From Anseranas semipalmata (lineage: Eukaryota > Chordata > Aves > Anseriformes > Anseranatidae): DNA of 64,000 nt. The stretch is from assembly GCA_013399115.1 (NCBI GenBank), contig VXAA01004054.1:28157-92156 (forward strand), in the 5' to 3' direction. The translations under genes were made by a program, and so were the position numbers. The notes under the pieces are model-generated. The model was not told the origin of the DNA and ran no database searches. It saw only the letters and a program-made list of their open reading frames with translations. This document shows positions 1 to 15,100 of the stretch, in pieces; position 1 is the stretch's first letter, and every line of letters starts with the position of its first letter.

Positions 1-350
1 GTGTGAGGAGATGGAGGCTGGCGGGCCGGCGGGGGCTCCCGGCCGCGGCTCCGGTGTTCCCTCCGCAGGCGGAGGGGGGGTCCCAGGCCCGGGTGCTGCT
101 CCCGCGTGCGCTGGGCTGGCCTCGGTCGGGGGGGCTTGGGGGCAGGGGCCGAGGCTTTGCCTCCTCTCGGTCCCCGGGGGTTGGGGATGGGGCTGGCAGC
201 GCGGCCCGACCTCGGCCGCCGTAACGGGGAGAGGAGTCGCCCCGCCTTGCGTACCCCCTGTGCTGGCAGCTCCTGTAGCCGCGGGAGGGGGTCCCCTGCT
301 AAAGGGACTTGTCACAGCCCAGAAGGCGGGCACTGGAGACGTTAGAGGGT
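1..350 (+). promoter_or_regulatory. SEC61G: CpG island at the 5' end of SEC61G
   Basis: The first ~350 bases are strongly G+C-rich with frequent CpG, while the rest of the window is AT-rich and CpG-depleted. That is the signature of a constitutive vertebrate promoter. It lies about 550 bases upstream of the first coding exon of SEC61G, a housekeeping ER gene whose first exon is noncoding. No TATA box or clear transcription start can be picked. A donor-like GTGAGG begins at base 3, so the noncoding first exon may end exactly at the left edge and the island would then be mostly the start of intron 1. Long ORFs through the island (for example 11-595) come from lack of AT-rich stop codons and are not genes. 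Confidence 0.7.
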
Positions 351-873
351 CTGATATGAGGGGCCCCCGTATCAGAGGGTCTGTGCTGGTTATTGACCAC
401 AAATCCTTCCAGTCTGACGTCCTGCTTGTGGTGACAGTTCCTAGCAGACACTTTATTTTGACGATGAGATTAGGCCATGGTGTTTCGCTGAATGCTCAAC
501 AATTCTTTATCAGCTTTTGGCTTAAAAATTTCTTGAAATGGTTGGCCTTTGTCTATTTACTAGCCTTCGGTAACCTTTTTAGAAAAACAGCGTAGGATGT
601 GTGCTGGATGCAAACTGTGATGGAGCTGTTGTTTTTCTTTAGTATGCTCAGAGGCATAGCATTGCATATTTTTTTGTAAGAAGTGTTAGGTTATTATGTT
701 TATGAATTGATATAGTGTCATCAATTTTTGCAAAGTGGAAGTATTATTTAAAGTTGGATTAGGTTGGATTTTAAATTATCTCAGGCCTTTACAAATTTTG
801 TAGTTAATTGCTCCTTAGATTCCTGTAATTGAAAAATTCTCTCTTTTGTTATATGGGGCACCACCTATGTTAA

Positions 874-3249
<2,376 letters not shown>

Positions 3250-3345
3250 ATGCTCATCATGAAGAACAAGACTGTGACGCTTGCTGCAAAGATTTCACAA
3301 CTTTAACTTGTTTGCTATTAAACAGTTTTGGGTTTGCAACCTCAG
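3250..3345 (+). terminator. SEC61G: SEC61G 3' UTR and poly-A signal
   Basis: A short 3' UTR follows the stop. The hexamer ATTAAA is at 3317-3322 and is followed by a G/T-rich stretch (TTTTGGGTTTGC, then TTTGGGTTTTC) fitting a downstream element, so cleavage is expected at about 3335-3345. The exact end is inferred. Confidence 0.7.
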
Positions 3346-3457
3346 TTTGGGTTTTCACACATTCTTGACATCTTATTTCTCTTTCAAAGCGTACACAATC
3401 ATATTTATCTACATTGCATTTTTTTTAATAAGTGTTTCTTGTTACAATTGAACAAAT

Positions 3458-3655
3458 TTATAGAATCCTTCGAGTAGGAAGGAACCTTGAGACATCCCTA
3501 GTCCAACCTCCTGCTCAAAGCTGGGTCAATACTGCATTCTGACAAGGTTGCTCAGGGCTTTGTCCTGTTGGGTCTTGAAAAATTCCAAGGGTGGAAATTG
3601 TACAGCCTCTCTTGAGAAGCTGTTTGAATGCTTAATTTTTCTTTTAGTAAACAGC
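3458..3655 (-). mobile_element. CR1 LINE 3' fragment
   Basis: Antisense CR1 tail. It begins with the ATAGAATC-type end at ~3460, then the motif AGTCCAACCTCCTGCTCAAA near 3500 and the conserved block for a reverse-transcriptase C-terminus (GTTGCTCAGGGCTTTGTCC). The element is on the - strand with its 3' end at the left. It is truncated and diverged, with no intact frame, and lies about 115 bases past the SEC61G poly-A site. Boundaries are approximate. Confidence 0.85.
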
Positions 3656-4704
3656 ATTGTTCCAGCAAACGTAGGCAGTGAGAAAACATCGTTACGATAA
3701 CCTCTCAAGTGGTGACTTTAAAGTTTATCAGCTGGAATTGTTGTCACTAATTTCTAGAATCACCATCGTTACCCCTAATTCCTTTCTGCATTTGGACTTC
3801 CTATTAGGTTATATTATGTACTTGACAGGAAAAAAATCCATCAGAAAAACAACCTTGGATTGCTGATCCTTATTCTGATGGCAGAATTAAGGAAGCAAAA
3901 CTTGGTCACTAAGATGTGCAGTTTGAAGTTAATTTAGTTTTCAGAGATATTAAACAGTCTTTCAGACAATCAACAACAAACTTGTTCAGACTGCTGGACA
4001 GGAGGTATAGCCTCACTGATTGGTTCCGGATACTGGTTCTGTAAGACAACTGCATGTAGAATTATAATGGCCTCTGCATGTATTGACCTAGAAATTTCAA
4101 TTATTAAATGATTGAATACTCTGATCTAAAAACTAAGCCTTCAGAAATGGGTAAATGCAATGTTCTTGCTCTTCATATTGAGAGCAAGAAACTTGTATTT
4201 CATTCCAAAAAGCTTTGTGCAAATATTTGGTAATTGTAGAAGTTACAGGCTACTTTGCATTACAGACTTCAAAATCGGTTAATATCGTGAAATCTGATAT
4301 TGGTATTCCAGCGGAACTGAAGCTTATTTAGTGGACAAACTTGCCTTACAAGTAGAAAGTTTCAACTATTATTCTTCTTGATCAATCTTCACCAGCACCT
4401 ATGTATGTCAGAAACAGGGACAGAAAAATGAGATTAATTATGCTTCATTGCTATCACCTTTTCATAATGAAGTTATACTATGTGCAACTGTTTACTGTAT
4501 TTCCTTTTGGCAAAAAGGGGAACAATAGTTTAATATCAGAAATATACATTGTACATCAGAAATACATTGTAAAAATAGTCCCAACTAACCAGATTAGCAG
4601 TTTCTTTACATCCACTTCTGTTTGTGATCATATGGGGTAGCAGCATGTGTCTTCTGATCAAATAGTGTGAGGTACCAGAACGATGTACTCAGTTGTTACT
4701 AATC

Positions 4705-4980
4705 TGGATTTGGTCTTAGGTGACTTTTATTTCAGACCCGTTTTCCATTCAGTACATAAAATCAGTGCATGCTTGTTCCTAAAGGAACAGTTTTAACATC
4801 TTAATTCAGTGAGATTTTGCAGTAATTTGAGTCAGATCAGAGAAGGCAGCTGTAGTTTCTCTTATATTTTGATAGCCATTGTCCACAGCAAAGGCTTGTC
4901 TGTCTCAATGGTCACAATCCCCGAGTTGTCATAGGTATTAGAAGTACTGACGAGTGTTCCAAACTTCAGCACCTGGTTAG
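4705..4980 (-). CDS. Candidate 3'-terminal exon of an unrecognised gene
   Basis: Reading the - strand, a pyrimidine-rich acceptor (CTTATTTTTTGTAG, AG at 4982-4981) opens an exon. Its frame runs 38 codons (4978-4865) to a TAA at 4864-4862. AATAAA follows at 4731-4726, so the 3' UTR would be ~130-160 bases. The translation looks protein-like: [20 protein letters not shown] at its start, then a hydrophilic-to-hydrophobic end closing LLWTMAIKI, and third positions are more G+C-rich than the surroundings. The exon enters in phase 1 (two bases before Asn). I do not recognise the family; an alternating beta-strand pattern is all I can see. It would be tail-to-tail with SEC61G, about 1.4 kb from its poly-A site. 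It could also be a pseudogene exon or chance; 38 open codons alone are not rare. Confidence 0.35.
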
Positions 4981-5355
4981 CTACAAAAAATAAGTAAGAG
5001 GCTTAGTGGTACTCATGAAGCAAAAGCATTTATGTACATTTATTGTTATAAAGACTGCTGGTCCCACAAAGAAGGAATAAAACAGCTGAGTAAATCTAAC
5101 CCATATAAATAACATCTAAAACAGCTATATTCAATATTAATTAGAAGGCTTGTATGAGATGCTATCAGATGACCTGTAGAACAAACTAATACTTAATCCC
5201 CAAGTGATAGTTTTGAGTTTACACCAGATTATTACAAAAGCACATTGTTGAATGTTCCCCAAAGTTTCACATCTGTAAATTTGTTTTTCATTAGCTGAGA
5301 TCAAGTACCAGATCTAGACAAGGTATTTCAAGTAAAATGAGGCAGAGGATCTTAC

Positions 5356-5626
5356 TGTAGTTCCAAACATGGGATTTGCTTTAGCTCAGCAGCAACCCTA
5401 TAGTCTCTCAAAATGTAAACAGTTGTAGAGCAAAGGCCAGCGGTTGAGTGGTATTATTTAACAACTTTGCTTGGAAGTAAGTGACTTGCATCTTTTCTTG
5501 TGTTGCATACCTAGTGAGGTAGGTGTCCATGTGCATTAGAAACCAAGTGGCATTACTCTCTAACAAATAGCTAATGTCAATTCGAGGAGAGTTTAATGCT
5601 GGTAGCAGTGCGGTTGTATTGATAAT
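5356..5626 (-). other. Two exon-like ORFs upstream of the candidate terminal exon
   Basis: On the - strand, 5626-5511 is open for 38 codons after an AG (contains SPRIDISYLL and NATWFLMHMDTYLT) and ends at a GTATGC donor. The next, 5406-5356, is bounded by AG and GTAAGA and continues in the same frame (RDYRVAAELKQIPCLEL). The junction between the two is phase-consistent. Joining the second to the terminal exon at 4980 is not: it would hit a stop at once. So either one is not an exon, an exon between them is missed, or the gene is decayed. The acceptor of the first is poor in pyrimidines. No family is recognised. Confidence 0.18.
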
Positions 5627-6197
5627 CTTGAATTATCCATTGTTTTTAAACAATTGTTCTGTATCGTTTTAGCTAATGTTTTAAGGGTTGCATAGATTTA
5701 TTGAAAGTTGATACCAAAGATAAAAACTGGCCCCAAAACAAAAAAATGCAGTTTAACATTTATCCTCCATTTCCTCACTGTCAGAGATAATTTGCTTGCG
5801 TTTTGCAAGTATATGGCCTTCCCCAAAGGCACGCTAAGACTAGTCAGTTCTGTGTTAGTCCTTGATTGTATAAAGGTTCAGAATAAGAACTCCAAGACTG
5901 TCCTTTGTTTTAGTCTGTAAAACAAGCCAAATGACAGGTGCCAGGTGGTGATCAAGAAGTGTGCAAAGCAACATATTTTCTATTTTAGGATTTATACAGG
6001 AGATAAATACTCCAATTGTGGATGTGAACATGGGCTATAATAAACTTATGTGCAGTAATGTAGTAACACAATGCATATTATGCTGTCCATCAGTTGCTGT
6101 AAGCAACACAGGGGGAGTTGACCTTGCCAGGGTGTATGGCTTGAAAATGAGGGACAGTCTGACAAAAGGCAGGACATACAACATGGTTCAGTGTCTC

Positions 6198-6320
6198 CGC
6201 GTTTGGACAACACTCTCAGAAACGTGGTTTAAATTCTGGGTGGTCCTGTGTGGAGGCAGGAGATGGACTCAATGATCCTTGTGGGTCCCTTCCAACTCGG
6301 GATATTCTATGAATCTATAA
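6198..6320 (+). mobile_element. CR1 LINE 3' tail
   Basis: Sense CR1 3' end: TTGGACAACACTCTCAGAAA, then GGTCCTGTGTGGAGGCAGGA, GGACTCAATGATCCTTGTGG and GTCCCTTCCAACTCGGGATA, closing with TTCTATGAATCTATAA near 6318. The motif order and tail match avian CR1 3' UTRs. This is a subfamily with the GATCCTTGTGGGTCCC block, different from the copy at 36.6 kb. Heavily 5'-truncated. Confidence 0.92.
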
Positions 6321-7744
6321 CTGCAATGCAGTGCAGAAGATCAGCAAGGAAAAAAACAAAAAAAAACAAGTAGGGTACTAGGTAATTTTGTACCTAAAAT
6401 AAAGCTGTTAGATTGTGTCAGGATGATTTTGGACACATAACAGTGCTAGGCAGGGTCCTAGACAAAGGGCAGGACAAATGAGTTCTGGTGTTTGCCTTTG
6501 GAAGAGACAGCAGAGGCTGACAGGGCCTTGCTACGAGCTGATGCGCGGGACTAGGTTGCCAGAGAAGCCAGATAAGCAGGTCATTTAATGAAGATGAGGT
6601 AACACGTGGGCAGAGTTCCCTGTGTAAAAATACTCCCAAAACACTGCTGTTCTAAGAACTAAACTTAATACTGACTGGAAACATCCATAACTTGGTATTT
6701 AGTTTAAAATATTTGTTGACATACAAAAAGAACATTTTTGGTTACTGCATAGTGAAGCTTGAAGGGAAGGAAATTCCAAAACTGTGGAGACACAGTTACT
6801 CTTACGTGTCTTCTGTATAAACCCACTCATTTAGTATCATTTATTGCTTCTTGCTTAAGACTATCAGAATAATTCTTACAGCTTTGCATATGAAATAACG
6901 GCTTTGTAGAAGGCAAGAATTAAGAACAACATGGCAGCTTAATGAAACAAAATCTAAAGCAGTATTTCCTCATGCATAAAATGAAGTGAAAATCTTCCTT
7001 TTTTCTTTTTAATAAAAAGTTCTTCCCCACTAGATGGAGCTTTTTATCTTTACCAGATTTTCTTCTGTGCAAGGATCATGGTTTGAAATGCTGAAGTGAA
7101 AAATGCGAAGACTATAAACAGTACTGTTGATTCACATGGCTCAAATGGACAAATTCCAATTATTTGGTTTCACAACCAGGCAACATTTCAACTAACATAA
7201 TTAAAAATGCATGCTTTCCATGCAATAAATGAACAGTAATTAATGTGAAGAACTAGGTTTAAACCAGTAAAGGAAATAACAGGATGTACATACCTACTGC
7301 CTCTACGAAAACTTCCTACTGTGTCACGCATTATGATGTGAAGTTTACAAGGTCAAGGAAGTGGGAAGTTCTATCAGTTCATACCTGAGCCATTCCTTCT
7401 TTTTTTTTTTAATAGCTTTCAGTCTGACTTGTTAACTCCTAGCAAGAGCTTATGCCTTGGGAAAACCTATTACAGAAAAAAACATTCTTGCTGTTGAGGT
7501 TATTTTTCTGAAATGCTTTCCAAAGAAGACAACCTTTTTATTGTCTCAAAATTAGTATTTATAGTTTTGATGGGTACCAGAAATGATTTTAATAAAGGAT
7601 TTCAGAATGTGATTTATTTTATTTTTTTATTTTTAATCTCAATCTGGAAAAGGCTTGGTATGTTTAGAATTCTCTAATTCTAAATGTCTAATAAGACATT
7701 TTATTTTGGATCATTGAAAATTTTCTTTTAGACAAATAGTGGTC

Positions 7745-7770
7745 TTTTGTTTTGTTTTGTTTTGTTTTGT
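7745..7770 (+). repeat. (TTTTG)n microsatellite
   Basis: Five tandem TTTTG units. Confidence 0.95.
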
Positions 7771-8531
7771 ATGAGAAATTTCAACTGCTGATTTGGATGA
7801 AAATAGGAGTGATTTAGCAAAAACAACAAATTACCCACACACCTTCCAGCAGCATAAGACACTTTTTCCCCTGAACTTTTGCTTAGTGCTTTGGTTCCAA
7901 TTGAACTGTGTTTACTGATAATAAACTGTTTGTGAGAAAAATACCCTACCCAGCTTTTCCAATGTAGCTATACTATTTTTCATTGCTCTCCATCCATAAA
8001 GTCAGCATGTCTCGGTGGCACTGAGTCTAGGTGGCCATGCCTCCAAGGAAAGCAGTGGGGATTACACAAGACCATAAGTAGTAGTTCTTAAGTCTGACAG
8101 CTCTGGACTTCAGAACTAAAAGCAAATGCTATTCCTGCCTTCTTGGGAAAAAAAAAAAAAAGTCTAGAATGAGCAGACAAGTTTTTATGGTGTGCTCTAT
8201 ATTCTTTACAGTATTGAAAGATTCTCATTTCTGTCTGATCAGTTGCAACGTATCACTAATTCAGACCTACATATGGGCGGGGCTTACTTTAATGTGGCAG
8301 TGAATGAAGGTTTTTCTAGCCATTACTATTTTATATAGGAGGTGGTTGAATCTATCAGGGTTGGAAATAATTTAGAGAAGAAATCTGAAGGCTCATAGAT
8401 GAGCTTCCCAAAGAAGCATAATCACAAAGATCATATTTCTTACACATCCCTTTTGCTGACCAAATTATATGACAAAGGAGCTTTCATTAACCCTGAGAGT
8501 GTCCACTTCCACTATTATAGCTAGTCTTTTG

Positions 8532-8545
8532 ATATATATATATAT
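8532..8545 (+). repeat. (AT)n short tract
   Basis: Seven AT units followed by a T-run; could vary in length between individuals. Confidence 0.8.
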
Positions 8546-8680
8546 TTTTTTAATACACTTGACTCTGAAGATTCAATGTGGAAAATGTTAATCTCAGACA
8601 CAAGATTTTGAAAGCTGAAAATATCTCACGGTTACCAGAACAACATCTGGAAATGTGAACCAGATGTATTCTATAAATAA

Positions 8681-8706
8681 TCTATCTATCTATCTATCTA
8701 TATATA
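8681..8706 (+). repeat. (TCTA)n tetranucleotide microsatellite
   Basis: Five TCTA units running into TATATA; a candidate polymorphic marker. Confidence 0.95.
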
Positions 8707-11700
8707 AACAAACAAAAAATAACAAAGCTCAAACCTTAAAATACATTTATAAAACTCTTATCATGATTATATCTCTACCATGGTTGGGAGTTTTATTCTT
8801 TTAGTTGGCAGTGCTGAAAATGAGACCTAAGCTTGCTGCCAGCTGACGTGTCCACTGTTGTTGCACTGTATGCTTTCAGCCTGGAAACTGAACAAATAGC
8901 ACGGACTCTATAGCTAGATTTGGCCTTGTTGTGTCAGGTGCTGCAAAAAACACTATCAATATCAGGTTACGCCTTAATAACTATATTCATGATCTAGTAG
9001 ACTTGTAAACATTATTCGTATGACTTCATTGTATTATTTAAGATACTTCCAGCAAAAGAGGACTTACATTAAGGTTGAATATCCATCTTACAGATTGCAC
9101 TTAAGCAGGGCTTGAGGGAGGCATATACAGAGATGAAATTTCTTCTTACACATATCATTTGTGGCGAAAGCAAATCATGCCATTAATGTGAAAGGCTTAA
9201 TTGAACGAGCAGGCCCTCTGGTTATTCCTACATCTGTACCAAAAACATATCAGCTCTGGACAGCTGAGAGGCACCTCTAATGGCCATGTTGGAAGAGGAG
9301 TTTACGAGAGGCAAGTCCTTCCTTACCAAGGAGCAGATTTAGTGACCGAAGTGAATTTGGTGTGAGAATGGCAGAACAGTCATGCCTGATGTCTTTATCC
9401 AAAGACATTTAGGCAAATGGAAGCCTTTTGGAAACCCCTTGAATGCAGTGGCGTAACACAAGGGTGTGCACTTCATGGGATTTCAGCAACAATTCAGGGT
9501 CCTACAGCTGTGACTGCAAGTGTTTGACAGCAAAACACCCTCATGATAAGAGTATCACACACTGATATTGTGATATCTGCACTATGCTTCCTTTTCTCAA
9601 CCGTGTGTCTCAATTACTTTCTGAAATATGTAAAGTCACACATTGCTGATTTTCATCACTGAAAATAGAAATAGGTACAGGAATACAAGCAGATTGCCAC
9701 TCCTGGCATGGATGTTTGGAATATCAAAATAATTAAATATTAATTAAAAGCCTTATTATAATGGATGTAATCCTCTTCCCCCTAGGCAAATGCTGCATCA
9801 AAATGATAGAAAATTAAGATCAATAAGCTGAAACACAACTTAAAGTGAAATATTGAATTACCATTTGGTATCCTATTACAGTTTATCTGGAGAGGATTTC
9901 CCTGAAGTTCTGTGTTAGGAGCAAAAATCTGCATTTAAATGGGATGCATTAGTAATGCATGAGTTAGTGCTTTGCAGGTCACCATGTGTCTGCAGAACAG
10001 CAGCATTAATTTTGCTGTTTAAAAAAAAAAAAAACTAGTTTATAGCCTGACTTTCCTTTCATTCCTCCTAGTTTTACACTTGTGATTAGACTGACTTCAC
10101 TGGAATTAATCTTGGTTTACACCGATGTATACAAAGGAAAAATTGGGTCCTTGATCTCTGTGCAGTGGGAACTGCAGAACTGGAAGTTGCAAATAGCAGT
10201 AATTTACAACAAAACATGAACTATTTTCAATACTAACAACACAACACAGAAGTGCCACGAAGGCTGGCCAAGTCTACTGGGACAGGACAGGGCCACACAG
10301 AGTTTTGAATAAGTGGAGATTGCATTTGGCAATTTTTATAACTGCTGTAACTTTTGATAACTGTTTCTGTAGCACAGAACAATGGTTTTGTAATCTCACC
10401 AGATCCACAGAGCGAGCTCACATAAGGACGACGGGGTGGGAGGGGGGCGGCTGGCTGGCCCACGAATACCTGCTTCCCCAGGTTGAGGTGCTGGCAAAGA
10501 ATCTCAGCCAGGGGCTCCAGAGCACAGACTGCCTGGCTGCCTGTCAGTGGGAATGCGGGGCATGACAATGAAAGCACTTACTGTCAAGCCTTAACTATTC
10601 CATTTAAAAAGAGAAAATATGTTAACAGAATTGCATGTTCTGCCCTGGATAGAAACCACCCGTGTTGGGTGAGCCTTCAGAAATGCAAATGGATGTCAGA
10701 AGTTTTCACATTTATTTCCAGCAGACTTTTCCAGCTTTGTAATCATGGTGGTACTGTAAGAATAGCTAGAACTCCTACTGTCACATCACCTGCTTGGGAG
10801 CAATTTAAAATGATAAGCTGATATAAATTAAGGTAAGAAATAGAGTGCTTCTATACTACTGTCACTGCTGCAACTACTGCTTCCCCAAAATCAACAAGAA
10901 TCATTAGCTGCAGGAAGTTTCCATGGCTATTATCAGCATTTTAGCACTATTAACAAGATGTGCTCCAGTGTTTGTTTAAAATCAGACTTTAGACTGTTAA
11001 CATAATTATAGTGGCCCAGAAAGTCTGACATGGAAACTGTATAAACTATTTTCAATAGTGTCTTTCTAGTCTCGACATAATAAAGCTGTACCAATCCTAC
11101 AATAGTACAAGTGATTTACCAAAAATGCTAAGTATAAAGAAAGTTGGGGAACAAGCTGGTCTGGAGGATTATTTTGCTAAGCTAAAGGCAAAGCCAGGCT
11201 ATGAAGTAATGTAAAAAATTTAGTTTAGCCAGTAAGAAGCAGAATGTTTACTTCATTCTTGATGCTTTCCACTAAGTTTGTATAATGTCTGTCAAACTAC
11301 TTACAGCTCTGAGGGGCTGTACAAGTGACAGGTACTATTATAAATAGCGTTACAGCACTGAAGAAACAGCTGAAGAAATAAAATACAGCTTCAGTTTGAC
11401 AGTCACTACTGTAGAGATCTTGCATATAATCTAGACAAAATAACTTGTTGCTATTTTGGTCCTTCTCTATTTTGTGTTGTGAGATAAAGAATGCTATTCT
11501 TCTGAGAAAGAGGGGCAAGAGTAATGCTGAGATGCATTAGCTAATGAATTGTCTTAGTTCTAAACTTATCCATAAGACATTCCATAGCACACATCATCCT
11601 ATTACACTGCCATGCTTTAGAGACATCACTTAGTCTCACAAAGCTCGGGATGGCAATCTGGTACAACACCGAAACCTGACATTAGCTAAAAACAATGGTG

Positions 11701-12144
11701 ATCTGTCTTGGCACTTAGCTCTGAAGCTCTGGTTTGACATGACTGCGAAGAACCTAAAAATACTTGCTGTTTTGAAAGCAGTTACACTGCCAAGTTGATA
11801 TGATGCATCTAATAATGAAATCTACTGAATTTGTTAGAGGAAGATAACCACATGATCCTAGCAAATGACTGCATGCAGTGCTGCAGAAAGTGGTGAAATT
11901 CCCTCTACATTTCTTCTAATCTTGTTGTTGGAGACAGGGATGAGAGACAGGGCAGGAGGAAGGAGAAGCAGTCTCTTCCTGACCTGAATCTCAGGGCTGG
12001 TAAACAGTAGACTGTATCCATGCACTCAGGCTTCAAAACAACTTGACACCAGAAAGCTTTTCAACACAGCAGATCCAGGCCTGATCCTGATCAACATGTT
12101 GCCTCTAGCTAACATCATTTTCTAGCACTTCACAGAAATATGAC

Positions 12145-12161
12145 AAAAAAAAAAAAAAAAA
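12145..12161 (+). repeat. Poly-A tract
   Basis: Run of 17 A. No recognisable retrocopy lies immediately upstream. Confidence 0.95.
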
Positions 12162-15100
12162 CTCTCACAGAGACCAATCTTTCCTCAATGGGTTTTTAAG
12201 GGTGGTATTAGTTAATCAGAACACATAAGTAAGTTATTTTTCTCTTCTATTCTTTGGAACCCTGATAAATCCAGTCACATTTATTCATAAATTAAGAAAA
12301 ACAGGCAGGAAGAGAGGATTTTAAAACACACGCATAATACAGTCAATCAGCTTCTGTATGGTACTGTTGTTCCCACCATTTGTAAAAATGCTTGTGCAGA
12401 TACAATGATTGTTCCTGTAACATCCAAACTGGGCCTGTAGCTGAAATGTGGTTATATGGATTTGCCTAGTAAATATCTACACAGCTTGGGTTAAATGGGG
12501 ATCTTGCTCAAACACTCCATAGAGGAGAACAACAGCAGTGCCATAACACTGCACGATGGTTTCAGCCAACCTCCTCTACTGCCTACCAGTGCATAGGAAG
12601 AGTCCCCCAAAGTCAAGTCTGCCATCAAATTTGGCACAGCTCTGCTTCCTTTCTCCATGGTGGGGATACGATTTGCCTAACAGAGTTGATCTAAAGCCAG
12701 CCCCTAGCCAGCCCTGAAAAATGAATTTAAGCAGGCTAGCTTCTCATCCTTATCACTGCTGCCAGTGCTAGCTCAGCTCCACATCCAGAGTCCTGTTCTG
12801 ATGCACAAGTTGCTCTGTAACTGGGCTACAGTGCCAAAATTAAATTAAATTTAATTTGACAATGCTCTGTAAAGGCTCCATCCTTCCTCCAGCTTCTGCA
12901 TCATTTTGGAGGGGCAGGAAGCAGGGCAGCCGAACAGCAGCTGGCTGGAACCAGCATTTGTGGTAAAACAAAGGTGGCAATGCTACAATAGTGAAGGTCA
13001 ACGCAAATCTTCTGAACTCTGGGAGGGGCTCAACATACTGCAGATTTAAACCCTTTCCCCAGTTCCAGCCTCCACCCGAACCAATCCAGCCCATGTCTGC
13101 CCAGGTCAGACTCCTGGGTGGCCTCCCAGAGACGTGTGCGTGCCACTCCATGGCAGCCAACGCTCCATCACCCATTGCATAGTTTCTTGCTCCCACCCCT
13201 AGGCCTCACGTTAATCAAGCTGCCAGACCACACACCGTTAAACATTATTAAACTGTGCCACAACAGCGGATTTGGTGCTCAAGAAGCTCCTCTGAACACT
13301 TGCCTTCACCTCTTAGCACTGGTTGGCGTGCAAAAGGACGATACCCTCAGTGTGCCCTGCCCCACTAAATCCCAGAACAGCTGGTGGCACAATGGCTAGT
13401 GAAGAGCAAGGGCATCTCTGATCTTGCATGCAAGAAGCAGCCCCTCTTAGCTATTAACACTTTATTACAAATAACCGACTTTGATCAAATTAAATCCCTG
13501 ACAAATAATTTTATTATGCAAGCTTTAATAGCGAACGGCACCATTTCCTAAAAGAGTTTTATGGAAATATGATATTACATTTACATGGAAAAATGAAAAG
13601 AACAAGCTAGAGTATTCATCCTTATGCACAAAAGGCATCATCAATAAAGCAGCTGTGCTTTTGTCTAAAACATTTCTGTGGAAGTGAGTAATTATTATTT
13701 AAAAAACCCACACTGATCTGCTACTGACAGCTCACAAGGTACACGTTCATCTACTTGCTCTCCCTGACAGCTGATCTATTCTGAGCACAGGTGACTAACT
13801 AATAAAGTCTATTATACTTCTAATAGAAAAGTAATTCCATTTATCTTTACCCTTCCTGGCACCACAGCTTCCTTTCACTGCATCAGGGTGGGATGCTGTA
13901 AGAAGCTTCTAAAATGAGGTTATTTTCACCCCTACAATTGCTGTGCATTACTTAGAATTTTAGACTGTTTTGCTTTCTTCAGGAAAAACAATTAGACACA
14001 GATAATATCACCCTGAGGATGAAGCAAAAGCAATTATTTCTGTTACAAAATGTCCCCCTAGATCTGCGTATGAACAACTAAGCTTTTTGATTTTTAATTT
14101 TATTAGTTTGTATTTCTGTTAAACAAATAATTAATATGAGTACTAATGCCCTATGTACCTCTAATGTCTATACTATTTCAATTATAAAGCCATTACTGAT
14201 GTTTATTAATTCTATTCCATTTATCTTCAAACTTGCATGGTAAACTTAAAACATTTGTCGACATTGATGGAGCTGTGGCTAGTCCAAACTCATTCGCAGG
14301 CAATCCAGCAAAGTGTATCTGGTGCCACCCCCTGAGACAGAACATGAAATCCAACAGGAGACACAGTTTTTAGTTCAGAATCACTGAGTTGGATTAGATG
14401 GCTCTCCATGCCCTCAAAAAAATAAAGGATTTCATTGAAATAGTGTTGCTCACTGTGTCTTTGCAATCTTCCTTCTGTTTAAGCTACAAAGTCATTTTTT
14501 TTTCTCATTTCCAACAGAAATATAATTTACCATGACATAGCAAAGCCTATCAGAGCTAGTAATACCCGCTTCTTCCACTTTACTCAGCATTAGAGCACTT
14601 GGCTTCAGGAAGGATGCAGGAGTGGTATCTGCCACGTATATGAATCAGTCAGTCTTATTTGCATATGGGTTGTTTAAAGTTTCTGTCTGTTTGCTTTTAC
14701 AGTCTTTCTTTGGATGCAAGATTCAGCTTTGCTGTCGATGCTGCTAATACAAATAGCTTCTGTATAGAGGTTTGTCCACATAATTAAAAAAAGGGAGATT
14801 CATTATTAAAGACAAGTCCTAAGTCTCATTGACAGTCAAAGACTTCATTCAAGTGGAAAACTAGCTACTGAGGATCCTTTAGTTAGTTGTGCTCTCTGAA
14901 AAAGTCTGATTGATTTCAAATAATGATTTCCAATAAGAACAATGCTCTTAGTCTTGGTGTGCTTCCTCCTCCTGACCTTTGGAAAGCCTCTTTTTTTTTT
15001 TTTTCTCTACCCTCCACCCTTTTGCTAACTGGCTAGCAATTCATCCTGTACATTCAGAAGCGTGACATGCACTTCCAAGCCCTGTGATTGTTAAGGATTC

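Larger units (their letters stand above)
3656..6195. other. Intergenic sequence downstream of SEC61G
   Basis: Apart from the - strand exon candidates at 4705-4980 and 5356-5626, this stretch shows only AT-rich sequence with short unsupported ORFs (for example 4401-4640 and 5961-6275, the latter running into a CR1). Confidence 0.6.

Noticed and set aside
11..595. 194-codon ORF (and 3-224, 106-345) at the left edge
   Set aside because: It lies in the CpG island, where stop codons are rare, and its Gly/Ala/Pro/Arg-rich translation is typical of G+C-rich noncoding DNA. SEC61G translation starts at 898.
12842..12857. 16-base perfect palindrome AAATTAAATTTAATTT
   Set aside because: Built of AT-only low-complexity sequence; such palindromes arise easily by chance and no regulatory context is visible.
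14385..14425. Possible relic CR1 tail (GAGTTGGATTAGATGG)
   Set aside because: Only about 25 bases resemble the CR1 TTGGACTAGATGATCT block, with no terminal tail; too short and diverged to call.
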